A stretch of 64,000 bases of DNA from assembly GCF_902493135.1 (NCBI RefSeq), contig NZ_CABUOD010000001.1:124001-188000 (forward strand), given 5' to 3'. The stretch is from an uncultured Parabacteroides sp. (GTDB taxonomy: Bacteria; Bacteroidota; Bacteroidia; Bacteroidales; Tannerellaceae). This document shows positions 9,401 through 17,083 of the stretch, in pieces (the first letter of the stretch is position 1; every line of letters begins with the position of its first letter). Under the pieces are notes generated by a model. That model saw only the letters and a list, made by a program, of their open reading frames with translations, searched no databases and was not told the origin of the DNA. A program made the position numbers and the translations under genes.

Positions 9401-10454
9401 CCAGATCAAGCGTCGTAAGGAATTGACCGATAAATATGCAAACGGAGCCGGTGTCGACTGGAAGAAGGAGATCGCCGACTATGCCGACTACCTGAAGAAG
9501 CAAGGCCCGATCACCCCGGTAATGCCTGAAAGGGCGGCTGCCGTGAAAGAAAAGAACGTGAAGGTGAAAGGTTGGCCGTTCGGTTCCGACCGGATCAAGG
9601 AAATGCTGGCCAAGGAGAAGGAAACCCGTAAGGTGGTCGAGATCGCTCCGGGTGTGAAAGTCAACTTCGTCCGTATTCCGGCCGGTGAATTCGTGATGGG
9701 TAGCTACCGTGGCGAACCGGATGCTTATCCTACTGCCAAGGTGAAGATCGACAAAGCCTTCTGGATGGCCGAGTTGGAAACGACGAACGAACAGTTCAAC
9801 GTCGTCTTCCCGGATCATGACAGCCGTTTCGTCGACCAGCAGTGGAAAGACCACGTGAACCAGGGGTATCCGGCCAATAAACCGGAACAGCCTGTCATCC
9901 GTGTCAGCTACAACGATGCGATGGAATTCTGCCGGAAAATAAGTGAAAAGACCGGTCTCAAGATCACGCTTCCGACCGAAGCTCAGTGGGAATGGGCTTG
10001 CCGTGCCGGTAGCGACCAGGATTTCTGGTATGGCGACATGCACACGGACTTCGGCAAGAAGGACAACCTGGCAGACAAGACAACCTTGCTGCTTGCCGTT
10101 TACGGTGTCGACCCGCAGCCGATGGCGAAGACCAACCCGTGGTACAAATACTATACTTTCCTTCCGAAAGAAGAGAGCGTGGACGACGGTAACCTGGTTC
10201 AGGTCGGCGGCAAGGCATACGAAGCCAATCCGTTCGGTCTGTACAGCATGCACGGAAACGTAGCCGAATGGACCCGTTCCGACTATGTATCGTACCCGTA
10301 TAATGAAAAGACGAAAGAGACATCCGAATACAAGGTGGCCCGCGGCGGTTCTTATATCGACCGTCCGAAGTATGCGGCTTCCCATACGCGTAAGGCTTAC
10401 TATCCGTACCAGCGTGTGTTCAATGTCGGCTTCCGTATGATCATTGAAGATTGA
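6459..10454 (+). CDS. Exported NPCBM / beta-propeller / di-heme / SUMF1 mosaic protein (HzsA-related)
   Basis: A 1331-residue exported protein with a signal peptide (cleavage near residue 20). Domains in order: an NPCBM-like carbohydrate-binding module (about 50-170, SGGTDGTDYDQAVWANARL and HEIVINGKEYKHGVFCHANG); a helical stretch (about 210-340); a TolB/WD-type propeller (about 350-800); a cytochrome region with heme motifs CIGCH near residue 823 and CIACH near residue 874; and a C-terminal formylglycine-enzyme-like SUMF1 domain (about 1060-1331, RIPAGEFVMGS, LPTEAQWEWACRAG, GNVAEWTRS and GFRMIIED). The propeller-plus-heme part resembles proteins annotated as HzsA-related after the hydrazine synthase alpha subunit, but hydrazine synthesis is not implied. 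SUMF1 here may be a binding or nonheme-iron domain. Together with the other heme proteins it suggests oxidation of a glycan-linked or sugar-like substrate outside the cytoplasm. Confidence 0.82.
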   Translation: MNKYYLLVSLLLSSSVMVSAGPKQKKVETWIDASVKAKTEVLAKLKKAGMPITSTWMKHKAKAESFVVDLKGVDKLVLITSGGTDGTDYDQAVWANARLIKADGTAVWLDEVPYEYGVAGWAKPKMNTNAYDHEIVINGKEYKHGVFCHANGTLVYPIDNKYVRFEAEVGIDDSSSGGSVYFEAVNVLPSKIAEELNAGFPNEIGLMDPVLGGFDTWLVTPDASVEKQALDKAIASLKDGSYYSKLAGEIAGEKNFEIQVRKYLELIKEIQDLASLQRELDWLNVEAVKLAFADMKKQKGYDAAKYEPMLNELIRLEKKGFNGIYSKDAQAMADAKKALEYKRAILLANPLLDADKIVAARFKVGSDAHFIMSPSLGTQANNWSNQESAGRSGFDAEIVELSNLRGDVQMRRVYKPANGSSIADLKLHWNGDRVMFTQTQDDKRWNIYEVNLDGTGFKPLVENDEPDLEFYDGTYLPDGRVIAISNIGYQGVPCVNGSDAVGNMVLYNPKDKSMRRLTFDQDANWNPVIMNNGRVMYTRWEYTDLTHYYSRIVMHMNPDGTENKALYGSGAMFPNSTFDVQPLPGHGSAFVGIISGHHGVARSGRMIIFDPTKGRKSTAGMVQEIPHRNRPVKEEIKDQLVNGVWPQFIKPTPLNDKYFLVAAKLDPQALWGLYLVDVYDNVTCLMQAEGEGYISPILVRKTKTPPSIPDRVKLNEKEATFFIQDIYEGEGLRGIPRGTVKSLRLHAYEYAYVKTRSDHNWHGIQSGWDIKRMLGTVPVEEDGSVIFKAPANTPISIQPLDKDGVAIQWMRSWVTGQPGEVVSCIGCHEDQNQIAIPKRVIASQKAPSVLTLPEGGTRSFTFDLEVQPILDRACIACHNGEGKAFDLRGGTKDNLGYGTSYLNLHPYVHRQGGEGDMVVLQPYEYHPNTSELVRLLKKGHHNVKLTDKEWKTLYNWIDYNAPDKGYFNANVLTELPYKGFDQIKRRKELTDKYANGAGVDWKKEIADYADYLKKQGPITPVMPERAAAVKEKNVKVKGWPFGSDRIKEMLAKEKETRKVVEIAPGVKVNFVRIPAGEFVMGSYRGEPDAYPTAKVKIDKAFWMAELETTNEQFNVVFPDHDSRFVDQQWKDHVNQGYPANKPEQPVIRVSYNDAMEFCRKISEKTGLKITLPTEAQWEWACRAGSDQDFWYGDMHTDFGKKDNLADKTTLLLAVYGVDPQPMAKTNPWYKYYTFLPKEESVDDGNLVQVGGKAYEANPFGLYSMHGNVAEWTRSDYVSYPYNEKTKETSEYKVARGGSYIDRPKYAASHTRKAYYPYQRVFNVGFRMIIED

Positions 10455-10518
10455 TAAGCAAATAGATTATATCTATGAACCTATAGAGAGCACGGATGTG
10501 GCAGATTGCCGCCGGTTA

Positions 10519-10549
10519 TTTCATCAAACGATTAATCTGCGTACATTTG
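10519..10549 (+). promoter_or_regulatory. Promoter of the cytochrome c synthase gene
   Basis: TTTC at 10519-10522 and TACATTTG at 10542-10549 with a 19-nt spacer fit the Bacteroidota promoter pattern 30 bp before the ccsBA start. The 7-bp inverted repeat GCAGATT/AATCTGC (10501-10507 and 10534-10540) flanks the spacer. Confidence 0.5.
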
Positions 10550-10579
10550 CCGCATCTGTGAACTCTAATAAAAAAGTAA

Positions 10580-13015
10580 ATGAAAACAAATCTCGAAAGA
10601 TTTTTCTCCTCCTTTGTAACGACGATCGTCTTGTTACTGATTTATGCCTTTGGCCTGGCCGTTGCCACTTTCATCGAAAAGTATCACGGTACAGCAGCAG
10701 CCAAAGCAATGGTTTATTATTCCCCCTTGTTTTTCCTGCTCCAATTCCTTTTAGTCGTCAATTTTATCGCGGCTACGATCAAACACCAATACCTGAAACG
10801 CGGCAAGTGGGGATTGATCCTGACGCATTTCGCCTTTATCGTCATCCTTCTCGGCGCCCTGACCTCTTTTCTTTTCGGCGAAGAAGGAATCCTGCATCTG
10901 CGTGAAGGGGAGACAAGCAACCAGATTGCTGTCCGCACTTCCGATAACACGACTTTTCATACCCTGCCTTTTTCCGTTGAACTGAAGAAATTCACCTTGA
11001 CCCGCTATCCCGGTTCCGCCAGCCCTTCTTCCTACGAGAGCGAAGTGATCGTCCATGTGGACGGGAAGGATCGCGAAGAGCGAATCTTTATGAATAACGT
11101 ATTGGATGTAAAAGGCTACCGTTTCTTCCAGGCTTCATACGACCAGGACGAACACGGAACCATCCTTTCCGTCAATCGCGATGTGGCGGGACGGAACATC
11201 ACCTATACCGGATATCTGTTGCTGGTCATCGGCCTGATCCTTTGTCTGGTCGGTAAGGACTCCCGCTTCATGCGCCAGAGCCGCCGCCTGAAAGAGCTGC
11301 GTAAGGCGGCCCATGTAACGGTCATGTTGCTTGTGCTCCTTGCTGTTTCCCTGTCCGTACATGCCGGCGGGAAGACTTCCCCGATGCTCGATGCCGTGCA
11401 GAAATATGCGGTGAGCCCGGAACATGCCGCTCGCTTCGGCGCCCTCCCGCTCCAATCCGGTAGCGGCCGTATGATGCCGGTCAACACTTTCTCTTCGGAG
11501 ATTCTCCGTAAGCTCCATAAGTCGGACAAGATCGGTCAGTTGAACTCCGACCAGTTCCTGTTGAGCCTTTTAGCTATGCCGGATATGTGGATGCGCGTAC
11601 CTTTCATCGCCCTGTCCAATCCCGAACTGGCCGCCTACTATGACCTGACTGACGGCGGATGTGCCTATATTCAGGTATTCGACAGCAACGGCAATTATAA
11701 ATTGCAGGAAAAGCTGGAAGAAGCCTATAACAAGATGCCTGCCCGGCGGACCCGCTTCGACAAGGACTTGATGAAACTGGACGAGCAGTTGAACATCTTC
11801 CACCAGCTGGTCAACCACCAAATGCTGAACCTCTTCCCGAAAGAAGATGATCCGAATCATAAGTGGTATGCCCCCGGTGACGATCTTTCTGCCTTTAGCG
11901 GTAAAGACTCCATGTTCGTCTCCCGCATTCTCGACTGGTATTTAGGCGAAGTGCAGGAAGGATTGAAGAGCGGCGATTGGGCGAAAGCCGATGAAGTGGT
12001 CGGCATGATCGACACCTACCAGCAAGCCAAGAACAAGACGCTCGATATCAGCCCGAAGCGTATGCAGGCCGAACTGAAATATAACAAGATGGATGTCTTC
12101 CGCTATTGCAAGATCGGGTATCTGGTCTTGGGCGGGCTGTTGTTGGTCCTTTCTTTCGCGATGCTGTTCCGCCGGAGCCGTTGGATGAAGGTTGCCGTAT
12201 GGCTGTTAGGAGCCGGCGTACTGGTCGTTTTCCATTATCATATGTTCGGTATGGGGATGCGCTGGTATATCGGCGGCTATGCTCCCTGGAGCAACTCCTA
12301 CGAGACGATGGTCTACGTGGGATGGGCGACTGTCCTTGGCGGGTTGTTGTTCGCACGTCGCAGTACGATCACCTTTGCGCTGGCTACCCTGTTCGGCGGT
12401 ATCATCCTCTTCGTGTCCGGTCTGAACTGGATGGATCCGGAGATCAATCCGCTCGTACCGGTCCTGAAATCGCCGTGGCTGATGTTCCATGTGGCGGTCA
12501 TTGTCGCCGCTTACGGCTTTTTCGGTATCAGTTGCCTGATCGGGTTGACCGATATGGTGATGATGTCCGTCGCCGGAAAGAAGAACAAAGAGATATTGAA
12601 AGCCCGCATCACCGAATTGAGCATTGTGGGTGAGATGGCGCTGTGGGTGGGGCTTGCCCTGATGACCGTCGGCACTTTCCTCGGTGCTGTCTGGGCGAAT
12701 GAGTCCTGGGGCCGTTATTGGGGCTGGGACCCGAAGGAGACTTGGGCGCTGATCACGATGGTTGTCTATGCCGTAGTGACTCATCTCCATTTAGTGAAAC
12801 GTTGGAATAACCTCTGGCTGTTCAACCTGGCATCCGTGATCGCGTTCGCCTCCGTGCTGATGACGTTCTTCGGCGTCAATTATTTCCTGAGCGGAATGCA
12901 TTCATACGGTCAAAATGATAATGTGCATGGAATATTCACCTATCTTTATATCGCCTTAGGGGGAGTCGTTGTCCTGGCTGTCCTTTCGTACAGGAGATGG
13001 AAGACGGAGGTGTAA
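10580..13015 (+). CDS. ccsBA: Fused ResB-CcsA cytochrome c synthase
   Basis: An 811-residue membrane protein that exports heme and attaches it to CxxCH motifs of c-type cytochromes (system II). The N-terminal third is ResB/CcsB-like with membrane segments near residues 10-32, 45-66, 74-95 and 212-228 and an intervening periplasmic domain. The C-terminal part (about 500-811) is CcsA, with a histidine-containing segment (HYHMFGMGMRWYIGGYAPWSN) and the heme-binding WWD motif WGRYWGWDPKETW near residue 708-720. Fusion of the two is common in Bacteroidota. Its presence beside two di-heme proteins indicates that it serves them. It has its own promoter at 10519-10549, so it may be expressed independently of the upstream genes. 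Confidence 0.93.
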   Translation: MKTNLERFFSSFVTTIVLLLIYAFGLAVATFIEKYHGTAAAKAMVYYSPLFFLLQFLLVVNFIAATIKHQYLKRGKWGLILTHFAFIVILLGALTSFLFGEEGILHLREGETSNQIAVRTSDNTTFHTLPFSVELKKFTLTRYPGSASPSSYESEVIVHVDGKDREERIFMNNVLDVKGYRFFQASYDQDEHGTILSVNRDVAGRNITYTGYLLLVIGLILCLVGKDSRFMRQSRRLKELRKAAHVTVMLLVLLAVSLSVHAGGKTSPMLDAVQKYAVSPEHAARFGALPLQSGSGRMMPVNTFSSEILRKLHKSDKIGQLNSDQFLLSLLAMPDMWMRVPFIALSNPELAAYYDLTDGGCAYIQVFDSNGNYKLQEKLEEAYNKMPARRTRFDKDLMKLDEQLNIFHQLVNHQMLNLFPKEDDPNHKWYAPGDDLSAFSGKDSMFVSRILDWYLGEVQEGLKSGDWAKADEVVGMIDTYQQAKNKTLDISPKRMQAELKYNKMDVFRYCKIGYLVLGGLLLVLSFAMLFRRSRWMKVAVWLLGAGVLVVFHYHMFGMGMRWYIGGYAPWSNSYETMVYVGWATVLGGLLFARRSTITFALATLFGGIILFVSGLNWMDPEINPLVPVLKSPWLMFHVAVIVAAYGFFGISCLIGLTDMVMMSVAGKKNKEILKARITELSIVGEMALWVGLALMTVGTFLGAVWANESWGRYWGWDPKETWALITMVVYAVVTHLHLVKRWNNLWLFNLASVIAFASVLMTFFGVNYFLSGMHSYGQNDNVHGIFTYLYIALGGVVVLAVLSYRRWKTEV

Positions 13016-13089
13016 AACATATATGTTTTGAATTGGAGAGAACTGATAACGAATAAAAATAGTACGAACACTTAAAAATTTAATTAGTC

Positions 13090-13404
13090 ATGAGAACATT
13101 TAATCACGTCGGTATCGTAACGACAGAACAAGTAGAAGGGGCTATGTTTAATGAAGGCCTGAGTGTATGGTTGACAGACTATAGCAAAAGCCCGAACCGC
13201 ATCGAATTCCTGAAATTCGAAGAAGGCAGTTGTCTGCCCGAACTGGTACAGAAACAGGGACACATCGCTTACACTGTTCCTTCTTTGGAAGAAGAACTGA
13301 AAGGCAAGAAAGTAATCTTCGGCCCGGCCGTATGCGACGAACACCTGACGATCGCTTTTATCGAAGAAGAAGGTATCGCCATCGAAATCATGGAAATCAA
13401 ATAA
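13090..13404 (+). CDS. Small VOC (glyoxalase/bleomycin-resistance) family protein
   Basis: 104 residues, one short VOC-fold protein. Candidate metal ligands are His6 (FNHVGIV), His58 (QGHIAYTV) and a glutamate in the terminal strand (Glu99 or Glu102, IAIEIMEI), arranged as in methylmalonyl-CoA epimerase and glyoxalase. It is somewhat shorter than typical epimerases (about 135 residues). It precedes dhaK by 35 nt in the same orientation. In the neighbouring context it could epimerise or isomerise the phosphorylated intermediate that LsrF cleaves, comparable in position, not in family, to LsrG of the AI-2 pathway. That role is inference. Confidence 0.75.
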   Translation: MRTFNHVGIVTTEQVEGAMFNEGLSVWLTDYSKSPNRIEFLKFEEGSCLPELVQKQGHIAYTVPSLEEELKGKKVIFGPAVCDEHLTIAFIEEEGIAIEIMEIK

Positions 13405-13424
13405 CAACATTAATAACTCAAATG

Positions 13425-13431
13425 AAGGAGG
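13425..13431 (+). promoter_or_regulatory. Strong Shine-Dalgarno of dhaK
   Basis: AAGGAGG lies 8 nt before the ATG at 13440. Such a consensus Shine-Dalgarno is unusual for Bacteroidota and fixes the dhaK start here instead of at the longer upstream reading frame, which overlaps the VOC gene. Confidence 0.7.
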
Positions 13432-13439
13432 AAAATACC

Positions 13440-14456
13440 ATGTCAGACATCAAGACAAAATTTATAAATGATCCTGAACAGATAACACCCGAATTGTTGG
13501 AAGGTTATGTATTGGCATACCCGGACCAGGTGAAATTAGGTGGCGAAAACATCGTTGTACGTGCTAATCCGAAGAGTGAAGACAAAGTCGCTATCGTCAC
13601 ATTGGGCGGTTCCGGCCATGAACCTGCATTAAGCGGATTCGTAGGTGAAGGTATGCTCGACTGTTCTGTTGTGGGCGACATCTTTGCCGCTCCTGGTGCA
13701 CAGCGCCTGTTCCAGGCTTTGCAGTTGATGAAACGTGAAGCCGGTATCCTGTTAGTTGTCCTGAACCACTCCGGCGACGTGATGAGTGCGAACATGGCTT
13801 GCCAGTTGGCAGAACGCGTAGGCATCAAGGTAAAACAAGTACTGACTCACGATGATATCAGTGCCGGTATCGGCGCTAATACCGAAGATCGCCGCGGTCT
13901 GGCCGGTTGCGTGCCTTTGTATAAGATTTTGGGTGCCGCAGCTGAAGAAGGCAAGACACTGGATGAACTGGTTGAGATCGCCGAACGCTATAACCGGAAC
14001 GTCGCTACCTTGGCCGTTGCCATGCGTTCTTGTACGCATCCGCAGAACGGCGGTACGATCACCGACCTGCCCCAAGGCATCATGGAGATCGGTATGGGCC
14101 AGCATGGTGAAGGCGGTGGCGGACAGAAACCGCTTGTATCTGCCGACGATACCGCTGCCGAGATGGTAGACCTGCTTTGCCAGCAGCTCAAACCGAAAGC
14201 AGGCGACAAGATGATGCTTATCATCAACGGCGTAGGAGCGACTACCCACATGGAGCTGAATATCATCTTCCGTAAAGCCTACAAAGAGCTGGAAGCCCGT
14301 GGCCTCCAGGTTGTCGTAAGCCGTATCCAGGAAATCCTGACCGTACAGGAACAGGCCGGTTTCCAGATGATCATGGCTATCCTCGACGAAGATCACATCG
14401 ACTATCTGAAGAACAAACGTGCGGATGCACCTTACTGGACAACAATCGGTAAATAA
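13440..14456 (+). CDS. dhaK: Dihydroxyacetone kinase-type subunit DhaK
   Basis: 338 residues, close to standard DhaK length. DhaK binds the ketose covalently through a histidine hemiaminal. His222 in GMGQHGEGGGG is the counterpart, and GGSGHEP (56-62) forms the other wall of the substrate pocket. NHSGDVMSANMA (109-120) and the TTHMEL stretch are family features. It pairs with the adjacent DhaL subunit (7 nt apart). No DhaM or PTS partner is present, so the kinase is expected to be ATP-dependent, although homologues also phosphorylate erythrulose, apulose and other ketoses. With LsrF downstream a C5 or related ketose is as plausible as dihydroxyacetone. Confidence 0.9.
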   Translation: MSDIKTKFINDPEQITPELLEGYVLAYPDQVKLGGENIVVRANPKSEDKVAIVTLGGSGHEPALSGFVGEGMLDCSVVGDIFAAPGAQRLFQALQLMKREAGILLVVLNHSGDVMSANMACQLAERVGIKVKQVLTHDDISAGIGANTEDRRGLAGCVPLYKILGAAAEEGKTLDELVEIAERYNRNVATLAVAMRSCTHPQNGGTITDLPQGIMEIGMGQHGEGGGGQKPLVSADDTAAEMVDLLCQQLKPKAGDKMMLIINGVGATTHMELNIIFRKAYKELEARGLQVVVSRIQEILTVQEQAGFQMIMAILDEDHIDYLKNKRADAPYWTTIGK

Positions 14457-14463
14457 ACGGGAT

Positions 14464-15078
14464 ATGAAACAACTGACGATCGAGAACTTCAAGGCGATGC
14501 TCGACAACGCTTTGAAGAATATCAAAGAACGCGAAGACGAATTTTCTAAGCTGGATGCGGTTATCGGTGACGGCGATCACGGTCAGGCAATCGTGACAGC
14601 CATGTCCGCCATCGTCACTACGGCTCAGAAAGGAACGGAGTTCAAAGCCATGCTGAACGATATGGGCTTTGACGTCATGTTGCAGGTAAGCGGTTCCACC
14701 AGTACGCTGTTGGGTGCTTTCTTCTTAGGAATGAGCGACCATGCTTCCGGAACGGAACTGGATGCGGCCGGAGTGAAAGCCATGTTTGCCGGCGGTCTTG
14801 CCAATGTGCAGAAACAGACGAAGGCCCAGAAAGGCGACAAGACCATGATGGACGCCCTGATCCCGGCCGTAGAGGCCATCCAGGCATGTCCTTCGGACGA
14901 CATCAAGGAAATCCTTGAAGCCGGAGCAAAAGCCGCACTTGCCGGTGCCGCTTCGACCGTGGAAATGAAAGCCAATTTCGGCCGTGCCCGTAACTATGGC
15001 GAACGCTCCATCGGTTATGCCGATAGCGGAGCCACCTCCTGGAGCTGCATGTTCGAATCGTTTGCACAAGCGCTTTGA
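14464..15078 (+). CDS. dhaL: Dihydroxyacetone kinase-type subunit DhaL
   Basis: 204 residues, the nucleotide-binding subunit of the two-part kinase. The Mg-ADP-binding aspartates lie in LDAVIGDGDHG (Asp31, Asp36, Asp38). SGSTSTLLGAFFLG, GDKTMMDALIPA and the terminal RNYGERSIGYADSGATS are further conserved DhaL segments. The ATG at 14464 was chosen over an earlier in-frame start because it gives the normal DhaL N-terminus and avoids overlapping dhaK. In the PTS version the ADP stays bound and is rephosphorylated by DhaM; no dhaM is visible here. It is co-directional with and tightly linked to dhaK. Confidence 0.9.
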   Translation: MKQLTIENFKAMLDNALKNIKEREDEFSKLDAVIGDGDHGQAIVTAMSAIVTTAQKGTEFKAMLNDMGFDVMLQVSGSTSTLLGAFFLGMSDHASGTELDAAGVKAMFAGGLANVQKQTKAQKGDKTMMDALIPAVEAIQACPSDDIKEILEAGAKAALAGAASTVEMKANFGRARNYGERSIGYADSGATSWSCMFESFAQAL

Positions 15079-15079
15079 G

Positions 15080-15115
15080 AAATTAAAAATTAAAAATTAA
15101 GAATTAAAAATTAAG
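15080..15115 (+). repeat. AT-rich simple repeat between dhaL and lsrF
   Basis: Imperfect reiteration of AATTAAAA/AATTAAGA between 15080 and 15115. Such AT-rich iterations are frequent in Bacteroidales intergenic DNA; no function is evident. Confidence 0.5.
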
Positions 15116-15136
15116 CATCAAGAAAGGAAAAAAGCT

Positions 15137-16009
15137 ATGGCTGATATGGATGGGTTCAGAGAAGCGAACAATTTCGGTTTCGGACAGACTTCTCAATTTG
15201 ACAATTTTCATGTAAAAGGTGCGTCTAACTACCCCTGGGGTATGAAAGACCGTCTTTCCCGTATCTTCAACCCGAAAACAGGCCGTGCCGTCATGTTGGC
15301 ATTCGACCACGGGTTCATCATGGGGCCGACTTCAGGTTTGGAACGTATCGACCTGAACATCGTTCCTCTCGTGCAGTATGCCGACTGTATCATGTGTACG
15401 CGCGGTATCTTGCAGACTTCCATTCCTGGCAACATCAACAAACCCGTCTGCCTCCGTTCGGATGCCGGTTCTACGATCCTGACGGAGCTGAACCGTAACG
15501 TCCTGATCGATGTGGAAGATGCGATCCGTTGCAATGCTTCTGCTATGGCAGTCATGTTTTCGGCCGGCGATGGCGAACAGGAAGCCATCACGGCTGCTAA
15601 CCTGGTGGAAGCTGTCGACATGGGTAACCGCTACGGCATCCCCGTCATGGGTGTGACGGCTGTCGGCAAACAGATGGCACGCGACTCCCGCTATTTCGCA
15701 TTGGCTTCACGCGTATGCGCCGAAAACGGTGCTTCTATCGTGAAGACTTACTACTGCGACGGTTTTGAAAAGGTTGCTGCCGCTTGTCCGGTTCCCGTAG
15801 TGATCGCCGGAGGTAAGAAACTGCCTGAGAAGGAAGCGCTCGAACTCTGCTACAACGCCGTTAACGATGGAGCTGCCGGTGTCGATATGGGACGTAACGT
15901 GTTCCAGAGCGAAAATCCGGCTGCTATGATCCAGGCTGTACACGCTGTCGTACACGAAGGTCTGACACCGGAACAAGGCTTTGAAATGTTCAAGGATTTG
16001 TCAAAATAA
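15137..16009 (+). CDS. lsrF: 3-hydroxy-5-phosphonooxypentane-2,4-dione thiolase (LsrF-like)
   Basis: 290 residues with close resemblance to E. coli LsrF over the whole length: the N-terminus (NFGFGQ, then FHVKG and WGMKDRLSRIFNPKTG), MLAFDHGFIMGPTSGLERID, CTRGIL and VPVVIAGGKKLPEKEALEL are nearly the E. coli sequence. The Schiff-base lysine is Lys203 in IVKTYYC, the same number as in E. coli. LsrF is a class I aldolase-fold enzyme that transfers an acetyl group from phospho-HPD (from phospho-AI-2) to CoA, giving DHAP and acetyl-CoA. No lsr transporter, LsrK or LsrG is nearby; instead DhaKL and a VOC protein precede it, so the upstream chemistry is probably different. A Shine-Dalgarno-like AAAGGAA stands about 9 nt before the start. 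Confidence 0.9.
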   Translation: MADMDGFREANNFGFGQTSQFDNFHVKGASNYPWGMKDRLSRIFNPKTGRAVMLAFDHGFIMGPTSGLERIDLNIVPLVQYADCIMCTRGILQTSIPGNINKPVCLRSDAGSTILTELNRNVLIDVEDAIRCNASAMAVMFSAGDGEQEAITAANLVEAVDMGNRYGIPVMGVTAVGKQMARDSRYFALASRVCAENGASIVKTYYCDGFEKVAAACPVPVVIAGGKKLPEKEALELCYNAVNDGAAGVDMGRNVFQSENPAAMIQAVHAVVHEGLTPEQGFEMFKDLSK

Positions 16010-16015
16010 GAAGTC

Positions 16016-16903
16016 ATGCGCAAATTATTTACCTATCTCTGTTCCGCATTGCTGTTAGTGACCGCTACTTCCTGCGAGAAGAAAACAGAAAAATTGCTGT
16101 TGGGCGGTTCCGGTTGGAACAAGATCGTGATCATCGATAAGAACACCAAACAGGTAGAGTGGGAGCATCCCCTCGAAAAGGGTTGGGAATGCAACTCTGC
16201 CGTTGCCACTCCCGACGGGAACATCCTCTTTGCCTATGCCAGAGGTGCGAAGTTGATCGATCGCAACCATCAGGAGATTTGGAATATTGCCGCTCCCGAT
16301 ACTTGTGAGATGCAGACAGCCCGCGTATTGCCCGACGGTAACTATCTGTTAGGCTGGGTGGGTCATCCGGCTGTCATCATGGAAGTGAGCCCGAAGGGAG
16401 ATATCCTGTCGCGTACCGAATATGAGACAGGCATCGAACATCCGCACGCTCAGTTCCGCCAGTTGAACAAGAACGGACGCGGTAACTACCTGATGCCCCT
16501 TTTTGCCACTTCCGACGTACGCGAGATCTCTCCGGCGGGCGAAGTTGTGAAGATCACCCGTCTCGAAGGAACGCCCTTCACTACATTGGCGTTGGCTAAC
16601 GGGAACCACTGGGTAGCCTGTGGCGACGGCCACTCCCTGATGGAAGTGAACCTCGACAATGGCGAAGTAGCCCGCCGTTACGGTGAGAATGATATCAAAG
16701 GTGCCCGGCTGTTCTTCGTCGCCGGCCTACTTCCTGCAAAGGATGGCGGCCTGTACGTCTGCAACTGGCAGGGACATGACAAGAATGCCGTAGAGGCCAA
16801 TAGTCCTCAGGTATTCGAAATCAACGATAAAGGCGAAGTTATCTGGAGCCTGAACGACAACGAAAAGTTTGGTATGATTTCTACGATTAGCACAATAGAA
16901 TAG
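16016..16903 (+). CDS. Beta-propeller lipoprotein
   Basis: 295 residues with a lipoprotein signal ending in the lipobox LVTATSC (Cys20). The mature part is a short propeller of repeated strands ending in turns (LLLGGSGWNKIVIID, TPDGNILFAYARG, LPDGNYLLGWVG, LANGNHWVACGDG, KDGGLYVCNWQG), similar to PQQ-like or arylsulfotransferase-like propellers. No heme motif or catalytic residues are recognised. It begins 6 nt after lsrF and is the last gene before a terminator, so it belongs to the same operon. It would be anchored in the periplasm or on the surface and may bind the substrate or act as a scaffold for the heme proteins; this is inference. Confidence 0.78.
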   Translation: MRKLFTYLCSALLLVTATSCEKKTEKLLLGGSGWNKIVIIDKNTKQVEWEHPLEKGWECNSAVATPDGNILFAYARGAKLIDRNHQEIWNIAAPDTCEMQTARVLPDGNYLLGWVGHPAVIMEVSPKGDILSRTEYETGIEHPHAQFRQLNKNGRGNYLMPLFATSDVREISPAGEVVKITRLEGTPFTTLALANGNHWVACGDGHSLMEVNLDNGEVARRYGENDIKGARLFFVAGLLPAKDGGLYVCNWQGHDKNAVEANSPQVFEINDKGEVIWSLNDNEKFGMISTISTIE

Positions 16904-16927
16904 ACCGTCTTTGTTTTGAATCTGAAG

Positions 16928-16962
16928 AAGGGTATGTCATTAATTTGATATGCCCTTTTTTT
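16928..16962 (+). terminator. Rho-independent terminator of the lsrF operon
   Basis: A 12-bp stem (16928-16939 with 16946-16957, two G-U pairs) and a 6-nt loop run into a T-tract to 16962. It ends the cluster that begins at the IclR-family gene. Confidence 0.8.
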
Positions 16963-17036
16963 ATTTAGCTCTTCCTTCCTCCATTTTTCTGAAAAAGAGA
17001 TTAAAACTATCAATCTCTACTAAGCTCCGTAAATAT

Positions 17037-17076
17037 AAAATGACTAAAAAAAACGTACGTTTTTTTTAGTCATTTT
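17037..17076. repeat. Left inverted repeat of a predicted invertible promoter
   Basis: A perfect 40-bp palindrome: arms AAAATGACT plus eight A, centre CGTACG, then the mirror image. It contains AAACGTACGT, which fits the ARACGTWCGT core reported for class I invertible capsule promoters of Bacteroides fragilis. Confidence 0.75.
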
Positions 17077-17083
17077 GAGGGAG

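Noticed and set aside
6459..10454. Hydrazine synthase alpha subunit as function
   Set aside because: Only the propeller/heme part is similar in type; no beta or gamma subunits, no anammox genes, and extra NPCBM and SUMF1 domains.
13230..13439. N-terminal extension of dhaK starting within the VOC gene
   Set aside because: It overlaps the VOC gene in another frame; the ATG at 13440 has a consensus Shine-Dalgarno and gives the normal DhaK N-terminus.
17037..17076. Palindromes merely as terminators
   Set aside because: They do resemble U-rich hairpins, but two near-identical copies with the AAACGTACGT core around a promoter are better explained as recombination sites. A termination role in addition is possible.
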